A DNA stretch of 64,000 nt from Rhodobacter xanthinilyticus. Lineage in GTDB: Bacteria > Pseudomonadota > Alphaproteobacteria > Rhodobacterales > Rhodobacteraceae. The notes beneath the pieces are model-generated. The model searched no databases and was not told where the DNA came from. It saw only the letters and a list, made by a program, of their open reading frames with translations. Location: assembly GCF_001856665.1 (NCBI RefSeq), contig NZ_CP017781.1, positions 2,992,001 to 3,056,000 of the forward strand, in the 5' to 3' direction. This document shows positions 17,064-27,132 of this stretch, piece by piece. The translations under genes were made by a program, and so were the position numbers. Position 1 is the first letter of the stretch. Every line of letters begins with the position of its first letter.

Positions 17064-17221
17064 AAAGGCGGGTTTCCGATACAGGTATTGCGCGGCACGG
17101 CGTCTCGCGGGGCGGGCCCAGGCGCCAAGGATCGCACAAAACCTTTGACGAATAACGGATTTCGCTCAAAGGTATATCCTGAATATAGAAAAGGCGCGAC
17201 CGAAGTCACGCCCTAAAAAGA

Positions 17222-17266
17222 CACCGGCGCCCCCAGGAAACGCGCGAACAGGACGGGGCGCCGGTG
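17222..17266 (-). terminator. Second hairpin downstream of ccoP
   Basis: CACCGGCGCCCC (17222-17233) and GGGGCGCCGGTG (17255-17266) pair perfectly over 12 bp around a 21-base loop. It stands behind the ccoNOQP terminator hairpin and may stabilise the transcript end or block read-through into ccoG. Confidence 0.5.
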
Positions 17267-17272
17267 CTACCC

Positions 17273-17292
17273 GGGGGGGCCGAGGCCCCCCC
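17273..17292 (-). terminator. Terminator hairpin of ccoNOQP
   Basis: GGGGGGGC (17273-17280), CGAG loop and GCCCCCCC (17285-17292) form a strong 8-bp GC hairpin ten bases after the ccoP stop. No T-run follows, so termination may rely on another factor; G/C hairpins of this style recur after other genes in this window. Confidence 0.6.
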
Positions 17293-17302
17293 GAATATCT
17301 CG

Positions 17303-18196
17303 TTACTGACCGCCACCCAGCGAGTGGACATAGGCCGAGACGGCGCGGATCTGCGCTTCCGACAGGCGCGCGGTGCCGCCTTCGGGGACGTAGCTCCACG
17401 AGGGCATGACGCCCGCACGGCCGTATTGGATGGTCTGGGTCAGGGTCGCGACATCGCCACCATAGAGCCAGATCGCATCGGTCAGGTTCGGCGCACCGGT
17501 TTCCACCATGCCCTTGGCGTCTTCGCCGTGGCAGGCAACGCAGTTTTCGGCGAAGAGCGTCGCGCCCTCGGTGGCCGCCGCGGCATCCGCCGTCTGGCCC
17601 GAGATTTGCAGGACATATTGCACGACCTGGTCGATTTGCTCCTGGGTCAGGATCTCATCGGTCAGGTGCGCGGGCATCGCCGCCGCCGGGTTGGTATCGG
17701 GATCGAGCGGATCGCGGATCCCGTGCTGCACGTCGGCATAGATCTGTTCGATCGAGCCGCCGAAGAGCCAGTCGTTGTCGAGCAGGTTCGGGAAGCCCTT
17801 GTTGCCGCCCGCGCCCGCGCCGTGACACTGCGCACACCAGGTGCGGAACACGGCCGCCCCGGCGTTACGGGTGTAGTCGGCGAGCTCCGGGTCGTTGGCG
17901 ATCTGGGTCAGATCGGCCGCGACCAGTTTCTCTTCGACCGGCTTGTTGGCCGCCGCGTAACGGTCGATCTCCGCCTGCACATCGGCCCGGGTCGACGCGC
18001 CCATCAGGCCCGGCGTCGCGCCGCTCTGGAAGATCGGCCATGCCGGCATCGCGACCGAATAGCCAACGCCCCAGACGATACAGGCGTAGAAAGTCCACAG
18101 CCACCAGCGCGGCAGGGGGTTGTTGTATTCAGAGATCCCGTCCCACGAGTGACCCGTGGTCTCGACATCCTGTTTCTTGGTCGGTTTTTTGCTCAT
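17303..18196 (-). CDS. ccoP: cbb3 cytochrome c oxidase subunit III (diheme cytochrome c)
   Basis: 297 residues from ATG 18196, which is preceded by GGAGG at a good distance; the in-frame GTG nine bases earlier sits too close to that site. An N-terminal cytoplasmic stretch and one helix ([20 protein letters not shown]) are followed by two cytochrome c domains, with CAQCH near residue 120 and CVACH near 219. CcoP accepts electrons from cytochrome c/cy and passes them through CcoO to CcoN. It is the last gene of ccoNOQP. Confidence 0.98.
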   Translation of the reverse strand: MSKKPTKKQDVETTGHSWDGISEYNNPLPRWWLWTFYACIVWGVGYSVAMPAWPIFQSGATPGLMGASTRADVQAEIDRYAAANKPVEEKLVAADLTQIANDPELADYTRNAGAAVFRTWCAQCHGAGAGGNKGFPNLLDNDWLFGGSIEQIYADVQHGIRDPLDPDTNPAAAMPAHLTDEILTQEQIDQVVQYVLQISGQTADAAAATEGATLFAENCVACHGEDAKGMVETGAPNLTDAIWLYGGDVATLTQTIQYGRAGVMPSWSYVPEGGTARLSEAQIRAVSAYVHSLGGGQ

Positions 18197-18211
18197 TTCG
18201 TCCACGCCTCC

Positions 18212-18421
18212 TTACAACGTGGCGCCGTCGTCCTTGCAGCCGCCGGAGCAGCCGCCAGAACAGGCGGGTTTGTCATCATGCCGGAAGGGGATGCTTGCCG
18301 TGTCCTCGTGGGTCTTGCGCGACCCCGGACGGAACATGAACAGCACCGCGCCGATGAAGACGGCGAACATGCCGAGCGCCGCCCAGCTATCCGCGAATTC
18401 CCGGAGGATATGGTAGTCCAT
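18212..18421 (-). CDS. ccoQ: cbb3 oxidase small subunit CcoQ
   Basis: 69 residues. It begins MDYHILREFADSWAALGMF with one helix (ALGMFAVFIGAVLFMF) and the conserved FRPGSRKTHEDTASIPFRHD, all typical for CcoQ. CcoQ stabilises the cbb3 complex and takes part in redox signalling in Rhodobacter sphaeroides. The tail, rich in Cys and Gly (CSGGCSGGC, after residue 53), is not something I associate with the basic CcoQ fold and may bind metal. It lies between ccoO and ccoP, with gaps of 11 and 15 bases. Confidence 0.95.
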   Translation of the reverse strand: MDYHILREFADSWAALGMFAVFIGAVLFMFRPGSRKTHEDTASIPFRHDDKPACSGGCSGGCKDDGATL

Positions 18422-18432
18422 CCCCTGCCTCC

Positions 18433-19161
18433 TTAGCGACTTGCCACGGGTTCGAAGGTCGAGAAATCGACCATCGTGCCGAGAACCTGAAGATAGGCAA
18501 CCAGAGCATCCATTTCCGAGATGCCGGGCTGACCATCGAAGTTACGGACGTTCACCTTGTCGCCGTAGCGCGCAAGCAGCCCATCGGTATCTGCGTTCGG
18601 GTCCGCCTGGGCGGCAAAGTCCGCTTTGGCAGCCTCGATCATCTCCGAGGTATAGGGCACGCCGACGAGCGAGTCGGTCGACAGGCGGTCTTCGATGAAT
18701 TCGGGCGCGATCATGCGGTTCTTGAGGAACCCGTATTTCGGCATCACCGATTCCGGCACGACCGATTGCGGGTTCGTCAGGTGGTCCACATGCCACGCAT
18801 CCGAATAGCGGTTGCCGACGCGGGCGAGGTCGGGCCCCGTCCGCTTCGAGCCCCACTGGAACGGGTGGTCATACATCGACTCGGCGGCGAGCGAGTAGTG
18901 ACCATAGCGTTCCACTTCGTCACGCATCGGGCGGATCATCTGCGAGTGGCAGACATAGCAGCCCTCGCGGATGTAGATATCGCGCCCGGTGAGTTCCAGC
19001 GGCGTATAGGGACGCACGCCTTCGACCTTTTCGATGGTGTTCTCGAGGTAGAAGAGCGGGGCGATCTCGACGATGCCGCCGACGGTAACCACCGCGAAGG
19101 AGAAGACCAGCAGCAGCGTCGCGTTCTTTTCGATGACGCTGTGTTTATCAAGAAGTGCCAT
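18433..19161 (-). CDS. ccoO: cbb3 cytochrome c oxidase subunit II (monoheme cytochrome c)
   Basis: 242 residues. One N-terminal helix ([22 protein letters not shown]) anchors a periplasmic c-type cytochrome. The heme motif is CYVCH near residue 67, in the conserved setting [20 protein letters not shown]; the methionine ligand region [12 protein letters not shown] follows. It transfers electrons from CcoP to the heme b of CcoN. It starts 12 bases after ccoN. Confidence 0.98.
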   Translation of the reverse strand: MALLDKHSVIEKNATLLLVFSFAVVTVGGIVEIAPLFYLENTIEKVEGVRPYTPLELTGRDIYIREGCYVCHSQMIRPMRDEVERYGHYSLAAESMYDHPFQWGSKRTGPDLARVGNRYSDAWHVDHLTNPQSVVPESVMPKYGFLKNRMIAPEFIEDRLSTDSLVGVPYTSEMIEAAKADFAAQADPNADTDGLLARYGDKVNVRNFDGQPGISEMDALVAYLQVLGTMVDFSTFEPVASR

Positions 19162-19173
19162 GTGCTGGTCTCC

Positions 19174-20772
<1,599 letters not shown>

Positions 20773-20878
20773 GTTGTGCGTCCCTTCGTCTTGTCTGCTC
20801 CCCTGCCCCGCCCGAGTCGGATGTCGGACAAGAGATTCATGACTGTAGCCCTTGTGGTCATAGGGTATGCCAGATGCC

Positions 20879-20892
20879 TTGATCTGCATCAA
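20879..20892 (-). promoter_or_regulatory. Exact FNR box for ccoNOQP
   Basis: TTGAT-CTGC-ATCAA matches the FNR consensus with no mismatch. It lies 107 bases upstream of the ccoN start on the minus strand. FnrL, encoded 1.2 kb away, is the expected activator when oxygen is scarce. Confidence 0.92.
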
Positions 20893-21062
20893 ATCCTTCA
20901 CGTTGCGGTGAGCTGTTTCGCCGCATACGCAAATTTACCATGCGGCTGCTCTGGCAAGGCGTCAAGCGCGCCCCCATATGAGCAGCGGGAATTGCAGCCA
21001 CCGCGCTCCGCCGATCACACCCCCGTGACCCCGCCGCGCCGGCGCCGCGATTCTGCGGCAAA

Positions 21063-21104
21063 TTGATCCGGGTCAAGGTATCGGGCCGCGCCGGCGCCTA
21101 GGAT
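21063..21104 (+). promoter_or_regulatory. FNR-type promoter of the universal stress gene
   Basis: TTGAT-CCGG-GTCAA (21063-21076) differs from consensus at one base. A TAGGAT hexamer at 21099-21104 begins 22 bases after the box, which puts the box at about -41.5 from the expected start, the class II activation geometry for FNR. The coding region starts at 21134. Confidence 0.82.
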
Positions 21105-21133
21105 CCGATCTGGAAAACGCGCGGAGGGCAGCC

Positions 21134-21973
21134 ATGTCTTACAAAACCATTCTCACCATCGTCACCGATGCCGAAGCCGCCCGCTGGCAGCTCGACACAG
21201 CGATCGCCATGGCCCGGCGGCAGGATGCACATCTCGATGTGCTGTGCATGGGCGTCGATCGCACGCAGACCGGCTATTACTACGCCGGCGCCACCGCCTT
21301 CGTTCAGCAAGAAACGCTCGAACGGGCTCAGGAAGATGCGCAAGCCGTTGAAACGGCTGTGAAAAACCGTCTGGCTGGGGAAGACATCCGCTGGGCATCC
21401 GAGACGCTCGTGGTGCAGATCGGCGCGATCGCGACGATCGTCGGGCTGCGCGCGCGCTTTGCCGATGTGGTGGTCATGGGCCGCCCCTATGGCAAGGGCC
21501 GCGGGCAGGAGCTCGAAGCCGTGGTCGAGGCCGCGCTCTTCGAGGGTCAGGTGCCGGTGCTGATCGTCCCCGATGGCTATTCGGGCGCGGTGGCGGCGGC
21601 GAAGGTCGTCGTGGCCTGGAACCAGTCGAACGAGGCGATGAGCGCGATCCGCAAGGCGCTGCCGGTGCTCAAGGCGGCCGATCTGGTCGACATCACCGTC
21701 ATCGACCCGCCGACCCACGGCCCGGAACGCTCGGACCCGGGCGGCCAGCTCAGCCAGATGCTCGCCCGCCACGGCGTCCATGCCGAGGTCTCGGTGCTTG
21801 CCAAGACCATGCCGCGGGTCTCCGACGTGCTCAACCGCCACATCCGCGACACCGATGCGAACCTCGTGGTGATGGGCGCCTATGGCCATTCGCGCTTCCG
21901 CGAGGCGATCCTGGGCGGGGCCACGCGCCATATGCTCGAGATGGCCGAAGTGCCGGTCCTGATGGCGCATTGA
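21134..21973 (+). CDS. Universal stress protein, tandem Usp domains
   Basis: 279 residues, twice the size of a single Usp unit. The first half (residues ~1-150) is divergent. The second (residues ~155-279) has the nucleotide-binding signature ending NLVVMGAYGHSRFREAILGGATRHML, and a first-half equivalent DVVVMGRPYGKGRG. Usp proteins bind ATP or other ligands under energy stress. A usp gene sits in the same place, between cco and fnrL, in Rhodobacter sphaeroides, and here it has its own FNR-type promoter. Its biochemical role is not known. Confidence 0.9.
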   Translation: MSYKTILTIVTDAEAARWQLDTAIAMARRQDAHLDVLCMGVDRTQTGYYYAGATAFVQQETLERAQEDAQAVETAVKNRLAGEDIRWASETLVVQIGAIATIVGLRARFADVVVMGRPYGKGRGQELEAVVEAALFEGQVPVLIVPDGYSGAVAAAKVVVAWNQSNEAMSAIRKALPVLKAADLVDITVIDPPTHGPERSDPGGQLSQMLARHGVHAEVSVLAKTMPRVSDVLNRHIRDTDANLVVMGAYGHSRFREAILGGATRHMLEMAEVPVLMAH

Positions 21974-21980
21974 TGCAAAA

Positions 21981-22000
21981 CGGCGCCCTTCGGGGCGCCG
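21981..22000. terminator. Bidirectional terminator between usp and fnrL
   Basis: CGGCGCCC-TTCG-GGGCGCCG forms an 8-bp stem with a stable TTCG/CGAA-type loop. On the minus strand it is followed by TTTT, so it fits intrinsic termination of fnrL; on the plus strand it closes usp. Confidence 0.75.
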
Positions 22001-22021
22001 CTGTCCTGCCGGGGGCCGCGC

Positions 22022-22768
22022 TCAGACCAGGAAGCCGCCGTCGGCGTCATCCCCCGCCTCGAGCAGGAGCCGGTCCATATCGGGCACCGTCACATGCCGC
22101 TTGCCCTCGAGCTCGATCACCCCGTCGCGCTTGAGCGCCGAAATCTGCCGGCTCACCGTCTCGAGCGTCAGCCCCAGATAATCCGCCATCGCCTCGCGCG
22201 TCAGCGGCAGATCGAAGGTCATCCGCCCGGTCGCCGTGCGCAGCTTGATCGAGGCATCGCGCCGCGCCACGATGGAAAGGAGCGAAGCGATCTTCTCGCG
22301 CGCGGTCTTGCGGCCCAGAAGCAACATCCATTCCCGCGCCGCGTCGAGCTCGTCGAGGGTCATCTGCAAAAGCCGCTGCGCGATATGCGGCGTGCGGTCC
22401 ATCATCTCCTCGAAAGGCTTGCGCCGGAAACAGCACATCAGGATGTCGGTCGTCGCGGTGACGTTGTAGGCCGCCGCCTCGCGCCCGGGCCGCCCGACGA
22501 AATCCGAGGGCAGCAACAGCCCCACCATCTGCGTGCGCCCATCCTCGAGCGTCTGGGTCAGCGTCGCGATCCCGGTGACAACTGACGCAACGAAATCCAT
22601 CTTGTCGCCCGCCCAGATCACCGTCTGACCGGCCTCGAAGCTGCGGTAATACTTGATCGATTCGAGCTCATCGAGCTCATCGGTCTCACAGCGCGCGCAG
22701 ACCGCACGATGCCGGATAGGGCAGTCTCCACAGGCGAGGGAGACCGGATGCACGTCGTCGTGAGCCAT
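22022..22768 (-). CDS. fnrL: FnrL, oxygen-sensing Crp/Fnr-family regulator
   Basis: 248 residues from ATG 22768; an upstream extension of the frame runs into the hemN region and lacks a ribosome site. The N-terminus carries CGDCPIRHRAVCARC, giving the cysteines that hold the oxygen-labile [4Fe-4S] cluster, with a further Cys-containing stretch MCCFRRKPF. The cyclic-nucleotide-like fold and C-terminal helix-turn-helix (LTREAMADYLGLTLETVSRQISALKRDGVI) match Rhodobacter FnrL. It activates oxidase, heme and anaerobic genes when oxygen is low. An FNR-type box lies only nine bases before its own start. Confidence 0.97.
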   Translation of the reverse strand: MAHDDVHPVSLACGDCPIRHRAVCARCETDELDELESIKYYRSFEAGQTVIWAGDKMDFVASVVTGIATLTQTLEDGRTQMVGLLLPSDFVGRPGREAAAYNVTATTDILMCCFRRKPFEEMMDRTPHIAQRLLQMTLDELDAAREWMLLLGRKTAREKIASLLSIVARRDASIKLRTATGRMTFDLPLTREAMADYLGLTLETVSRQISALKRDGVIELEGKRHVTVPDMDRLLLEAGDDADGGFLV

Positions 22769-22777
22769 TTCGTCTTC

Positions 22778-22791
22778 TTGATTTGTGTCAA
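22778..22791. promoter_or_regulatory. FNR box between fnrL and hemN
   Basis: TTGAT-TTGT-GTCAA matches the consensus with one mismatch. It is 9 bases from the fnrL start and 35 from the hemN start. For fnrL it overlaps the ribosome-site region, so it would more likely repress than activate. For hemN the short distance to the ATG would allow only a very short leader. Confidence 0.82.
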
Positions 22792-22826
22792 ATTCTGTTG
22801 CGCGTGTTGTCGGTAAGGATACGCGC

Positions 22827-24182
22827 ATGGAACAGGAATCGCAACTCACCCGGCTCGGGCTCTTCGACGCACGGGTGCCCCGCTATACGAGCTACCCGAC
22901 CGCGCCCCATTTCGCCAATGATGTGGGGCCTTCGGAGTTTGCCCAATGGATCGAGGCCATCCCCGCGGGGGCGTCGATCTCGCTCTACATGCATGTGCCG
23001 TTCTGCCGGCGGCTGTGCTGGTTTTGCGCCTGCCGCACGCAGGGCACGCAGAGCGACGAGCCGGTGCGCGCCTATGCCGAAACGCTGCTGGCCGAGCTGA
23101 AGATGCTCAAGGCGCGCCTCGCGCCCGGCGTCACGCTCTCGCGGCTGCATTGGGGCGGCGGCACGCCGACGCTCATGCCCGCCGACATGATGCGCCGCGT
23201 GGCCGGCGCCGTCTTCGAAGCGGTGCCGATGGGCCCGGGCGCGGAATTCTCCGTCGAGATCGACCCCAACGAGATCGACGCGGCGCGGATGGATGCGCTC
23301 GCCGAAAGCGGCATGAACCGCGCCTCGATCGGGGTGCAGGATTTCGACCCGCAGATCCAGGAAGTCATCGGCCGTGACCAGAGCTATGAGGTCACCCGCG
23401 CCGCCGTCGACATGATCCGCGAACGCGGCGTGCAGAGCCTGAACGCCGACATCCTCTACGGCCTGCCCCACCAGACCCCGCGCAAGATCGCGGAATCGGT
23501 GCAAAAACTGCTCTCGCTCGGCCCCGACCGGGTGGCGCTCTACGGCTATGCCCATGTGCCCTGGATGGCGCGGCGCCAGACGCTGATCCCCTCGGATCAC
23601 CTGCCGACCCCGCAAGAACGCCTCGAACTCTTCGAGGTCGCGCGCAAGCTCTTCGTCGCCGATGGCTATGACGAAATCGGCATCGACCATTTCGCGCTGC
23701 CCACCGACGGGCTCTCGATCGCCCAGAAAAACGGCCTGCTGCGCCGCAATTTCCAAGGCTATACCGACGACCTCGCCGCAGCGCTCGTCGGCATGGGCGC
23801 CTCCTCGATCTCGCGCTTCCCGCAAGGCTATGCGCAAAACGCCCCGGCGACCGGCGCCCATACCGGCGCGATCCGCGACGGCCATTTCTCGACCTCGCGC
23901 GGCCATGTCTTCACCGCCGAGGACAAGATGCGCGCGCGGCTGATCGAGGCGCTGATGTGCGATTTCAAGGTCTCCGCCCAGGAACTCACCCGCGACTACG
24001 GCGCCGATCCGGTCGCCCTCGCAAAGATGTTCTCAAGCTGCGCCGAGAAATTCGAGGATATGGTCGAGATCACCACGGAAGGCCTCGCGATCCCGGAAAA
24101 GGGCCGCCCCCTGACCCGGATGATCGCGCGCCATTTCGACGCCTACGACCTGTCGAAAGCCGGGCACAGCTCGGCAATCTGA
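22827..24182 (+). CDS. hemN: Oxygen-independent coproporphyrinogen III oxidase
   Basis: 451 residues from ATG 22827, with TAAGGA upstream. The radical-SAM cluster motif CRRLCWFCAC lies near residues 60-70, followed by HWGGGTPTLM, the DPNEID element, and the GVQDFDPQIQEVIGRDQS segment characteristic of HemN. The enzyme oxidatively decarboxylates coproporphyrinogen III to protoporphyrinogen IX without oxygen. It is divergent from fnrL and shares an FNR box with it, matching the hemZ/hemN next to fnrL known in Rhodobacter. Confidence 0.97.
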   Translation: MEQESQLTRLGLFDARVPRYTSYPTAPHFANDVGPSEFAQWIEAIPAGASISLYMHVPFCRRLCWFCACRTQGTQSDEPVRAYAETLLAELKMLKARLAPGVTLSRLHWGGGTPTLMPADMMRRVAGAVFEAVPMGPGAEFSVEIDPNEIDAARMDALAESGMNRASIGVQDFDPQIQEVIGRDQSYEVTRAAVDMIRERGVQSLNADILYGLPHQTPRKIAESVQKLLSLGPDRVALYGYAHVPWMARRQTLIPSDHLPTPQERLELFEVARKLFVADGYDEIGIDHFALPTDGLSIAQKNGLLRRNFQGYTDDLAAALVGMGASSISRFPQGYAQNAPATGAHTGAIRDGHFSTSRGHVFTAEDKMRARLIEALMCDFKVSAQELTRDYGADPVALAKMFSSCAEKFEDMVEITTEGLAIPEKGRPLTRMIARHFDAYDLSKAGHSSAI

Positions 24183-24209
24183 GACCTGCGCCCCGCCGAG
24201 GGCAAAGAT

Positions 24210-24261
24210 GCGTATTTGCGCCAAGAAGAAGCCCCCTCGTTTCTTCTTGGCAAAAATACGC
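24210..24261. repeat. Inverted intergenic repeat
   Basis: GCGTATTTGCGCCAAGAAGAAG (22 bases at 24210-24231, imperfectly) is mirrored by a stretch ending AAAAATACGC at 24261. A further GC hairpin follows (GGGGGGC..GCGCCCCCC, ~24265-24289). A single arm of the same element is found at 42543-42565. It lies between convergent genes hemN and the glycosyltransferase, so it may also serve as a terminator. Confidence 0.75.
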
Positions 24262-24313
24262 CGGGGGGCTCGGGGGGCAGCGCCCCCCGCCGCATCAAGC
24301 GCGGCACGCCGGA

Positions 24314-25534
24314 TCAGGCCCCGGCCCGCTCCACGAAGTCGATCAACCGCGGCAGACAGACCGCGTTCAGATCATAGCGCGCCACGATATCGGCCCGCGC
24401 CTGCGCGCGCAGGGCCGCAAAGCGCTCGGGCTCGGCCAGGGCCTCGATCAGCCGCGCCGACCAGCCCTTGATATCGAAGAAATCGACGAGCTGCCCGTTC
24501 TCGCCCGGCCGGATCACCTCGCGCACCGGCGCGGTATCCGAGCCGATCACATGGCACCCCGCCGCGAGGCTCTCCATCAAGGACCAGCTCAGCACGAAAG
24601 GATATGTCAGATAGGCATGCACCCGGCTGACCTGCAGCAGGCTCAGATAAGTCGGGTAAGGCACGCGGCCGAGGAAATGTACGCGGCTCAGATCGAGCCG
24701 GTCCTTGACCTCCTCGAGGAAGATCTGCTTCCAGCTCCGCCCGCCGCCGGGCGCCGCGCCATAGCTCTGCCCCTCCTCGCCGATCAGCACCACATGCGCC
24801 CCGGGCCGCGCCGCCAGCACCTCGGGCAGCGCGCGCAGGAAGCTGTGATAGCCGCGATAGGGCTCGAGCGAGCGGTTGACGAAGCTGATCACCTCATCGC
24901 CGGGTTTGAAGACCAGATCGGTCCCCGGGATCGCGAGCCGCGCCTGCGGATCGGGGCAGACCCGCGCGGTATCGATCCCGTCATGGCAGACGGTGATCTT
25001 CGGGCGGAACTCGGGCTGGAAGGTTGCGGCCTGAAACTCGGTCGGCGAGAGCGCGGCATCGGCCTGCACCATCGACTGGATCAGATGCGCCGAACGCGCC
25101 GTGGTCGAAACGCGCGACTCGAACGCCGGGCGGGCGAATTCCGGGTCGAAATCGGTGTCGAGGCCCGAGGTCTGATACATCATCTCGGCATAGACGAGGA
25201 GCCGCGCCTCGGGCCAGACCTCCTTGAGAAACAGCGTCTCGCCCCAGCCCGAATGGCCAAAGATCACATCGGGCACATAATTGTGCCGCGCGCGCAGCTG
25301 CCGCGCCGCGAGCGCCGCCTTCAGCCCCCGCTCGGCGCAATCGGCATACATCCGCGTCAGCCGCGGCTCGATCTTGACCTCGGCGGGCTTGCGATATTTC
25401 AGCACTTTCACCGGCGAGGGGCGGGTGTTCGTCTCGGTCGTCAGCGCCAGAACATGATGGCCGCGCGCCTCGAGCGCGGGCGCGAGATGGGGGAACTGGC
25501 CGGGGAAATTCTGGTGAACGAACAGGATCTTCAA
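24314..25534 (-). CDS. Glycosyltransferase, GT4-type
   Basis: 406 residues. The N-terminus [14 protein letters not shown]...L...GH resembles the first Rossmann unit of GT-B enzymes. The C-terminal half has the donor-binding region: SRVHAYLTYPFVLSWSLMESLAAGCHVIGSDTAPVREVI, with the ESLAAG...P E-rich motif of GT4 enzymes. It would transfer a sugar from a nucleotide donor; acceptor and product cannot be deduced. Its start overlaps the yejF stop by four bases, so it is coupled to the yej importer. No other polysaccharide genes are nearby. Confidence 0.85.
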   Translation of the reverse strand: MKILFVHQNFPGQFPHLAPALEARGHHVLALTTETNTRPSPVKVLKYRKPAEVKIEPRLTRMYADCAERGLKAALAARQLRARHNYVPDVIFGHSGWGETLFLKEVWPEARLLVYAEMMYQTSGLDTDFDPEFARPAFESRVSTTARSAHLIQSMVQADAALSPTEFQAATFQPEFRPKITVCHDGIDTARVCPDPQARLAIPGTDLVFKPGDEVISFVNRSLEPYRGYHSFLRALPEVLAARPGAHVVLIGEEGQSYGAAPGGGRSWKQIFLEEVKDRLDLSRVHFLGRVPYPTYLSLLQVSRVHAYLTYPFVLSWSLMESLAAGCHVIGSDTAPVREVIRPGENGQLVDFFDIKGWSARLIEALAEPERFAALRAQARADIVARYDLNAVCLPRLIDFVERAGA

Positions 25535-27132
25535 ACAATCTCTCCGAGCGCGGCGGCAATCAGATCCTTTGTATAAGCGGTTTTCGGCTGCGCAAAGATC
25601 TCCTCGGCGCTGCCCTGCTCGACCACATCGCCGCGCTTCATCACCATCACCTGATGCGCGAGCGCCCGCACCACGCGCAGATCGTGGCTGATGAAGAGAT
25701 AGGCCAGCCCATGGCGGCGCTGCAGCCCGCGCAAAAGCTCGACGATCTGCACCTGCACCGTCATGTCGAGCGCCGAGGTCGGCTCATCGAGCACCACCAC
25801 CCGCGGGCGCAAGATCATCGCCCGCGCGATCGCGATCCGCTGGCGCTGGCCGCCCGAGAATTCATGCGGGTAGCGGCTCATCACCGCGGGGTCGAGGCCG
25901 ACCTCCTCCATGATCTCGGCGACCATCTCGCGGCGGTTGCGGCCGGGCTCGACGCCATGCACACCCAGCCCCTCGGCGATGATCTGCTCGACCGTCATCC
26001 GCGGGCTGAGCGCGCCGAACGGGTCCTGAAACACGATCTGCATATCGCGCCGCAAGGGCCGCAGCGCCCGCGCCGCCAGCCCCGAGATCTCGCGCCCGAG
26101 AAACACGATCGGCCCCTCGCTCTCGATCAGCCGCATCAGCGCGAGCGCGAGCGTGGTCTTGCCGGAGCCAGATTCCCCCACGATCCCTAGGGTTTCGCCC
26201 GCCTTGAGCCGCAGGCTCGCGCCGTTCACCGCCTTCACATGCCCGACCGTGCGGCGCAGCCAGCCGCGCTTGACCGGGAACCAGACCTTCAGATCCTCGG
26301 CCGAGAGGAGCTCCTCGGCCCCCGGGTCGAGCGGCTCGGCGCGGCCCTGCGGCTCGGCGGCGAGGAGCTTCCTCGTATAGGGGTGCTGCGGGTTGGCGAA
26401 GATCTCCTCCGCCGGGCCCTGCTCGACGATCTCGCCGTTTTGCATGACGCAAACCCGGTCCGCGATGCGCCGCACCACGCCGAGATCATGGCTGATGAAG
26501 AGCAGGCTCATGCCGAGATCGCGCTTGAGCTCGGCCAGAAGCGCGAGGATCTGCGCCTGGATAGTGACATCGAGCGCGGTCGTGGGCTCATCGGCGATCA
26601 GAAGCTCAGGCCCGTTGGCCAGCGCCATCGCGATCATCACCCGCTGGCGCTGGCCGCCGGAGAGCTGATGTGGGTAATCGGCGAGCCGCGTCTCGGGCTC
26701 GGGGATGCCGACGCGGGCGAGAAGCTCCACCACCCGCGCGCGCGCCGCCGCCCCCGTCAGCCCCTGATGCAGCGCGAGGCTCTCGGCGATCTGTTTTTCG
26801 ATCGTGTGGAGCGGGTTGAGCGAGGTCATCGGCTCCTGGAAGATGAAGGAGATGTCGTTGCCGCGCACCGCGCGCAAGACCTCGGCCGGGGCGCCGACCA
26901 TCTCGCGCCCGCCGTAGCGGATCGAGCCCTCGATCCGCGCATTCGGGCCCAGAAGCGCCACCGAAGAGAGCGCCGTCACCGATTTGCCCGAGCCGGATTC
27001 GCCCACCAGCGCCACCGTCTCGCCCCGCCCGACGGCAAAGCTCACCCCCTTGACCGCGGGCACATCGCGCCCGTCCTGACGGAAGATCACACGCAGGTCC
27101 GAGACCTCGAGAACAGGATCGGGGCGGCTCAT
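25531..27132 (-). CDS. yejF: ABC transporter, double ATP-binding protein YejF
   Basis: 533 residues with two full ATPase units. Unit one has Walker A GESGSGKS (~40-47), signature LSGGQRQR and Walker B LLIADEPT. Unit two has GESGSGKT (~315), [14 protein letters not shown] and [13 protein letters not shown]. The fused layout is typical of YejF, which powers uptake of peptides and microcin C through YejABEF. It overlaps yejE at its 5' end and the glycosyltransferase at its 3' end, four bases each. The substrate here is inferred from family and is most likely oligopeptides. Confidence 0.95.
   Translation of the reverse strand: MSRPDPVLEVSDLRVIFRQDGRDVPAVKGVSFAVGRGETVALVGESGSGKSVTALSSVALLGPNARIEGSIRYGGREMVGAPAEVLRAVRGNDISFIFQEPMTSLNPLHTIEKQIAESLALHQGLTGAAARARVVELLARVGIPEPETRLADYPHQLSGGQRQRVMIAMALANGPELLIADEPTTALDVTIQAQILALLAELKRDLGMSLLFISHDLGVVRRIADRVCVMQNGEIVEQGPAEEIFANPQHPYTRKLLAAEPQGRAEPLDPGAEELLSAEDLKVWFPVKRGWLRRTVGHVKAVNGASLRLKAGETLGIVGESGSGKTTLALALMRLIESEGPIVFLGREISGLAARALRPLRRDMQIVFQDPFGALSPRMTVEQIIAEGLGVHGVEPGRNRREMVAEIMEEVGLDPAVMSRYPHEFSGGQRQRIAIARAMILRPRVVVLDEPTSALDMTVQVQIVELLRGLQRRHGLAYLFISHDLRVVRALAHQVMVMKRGDVVEQGSAEEIFAQPKTAYTKDLIAAALGEIV

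Larger units (their letters stand above)
20773..21133. other. Divergent regulatory gap between ccoN and usp
   Basis: This 361-base gap contains no gene that I can support. It holds two FNR-type boxes (20879-20892 and 21063-21076), one placed for each flanking gene, and little else recognisable between them. Confidence 0.8.
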
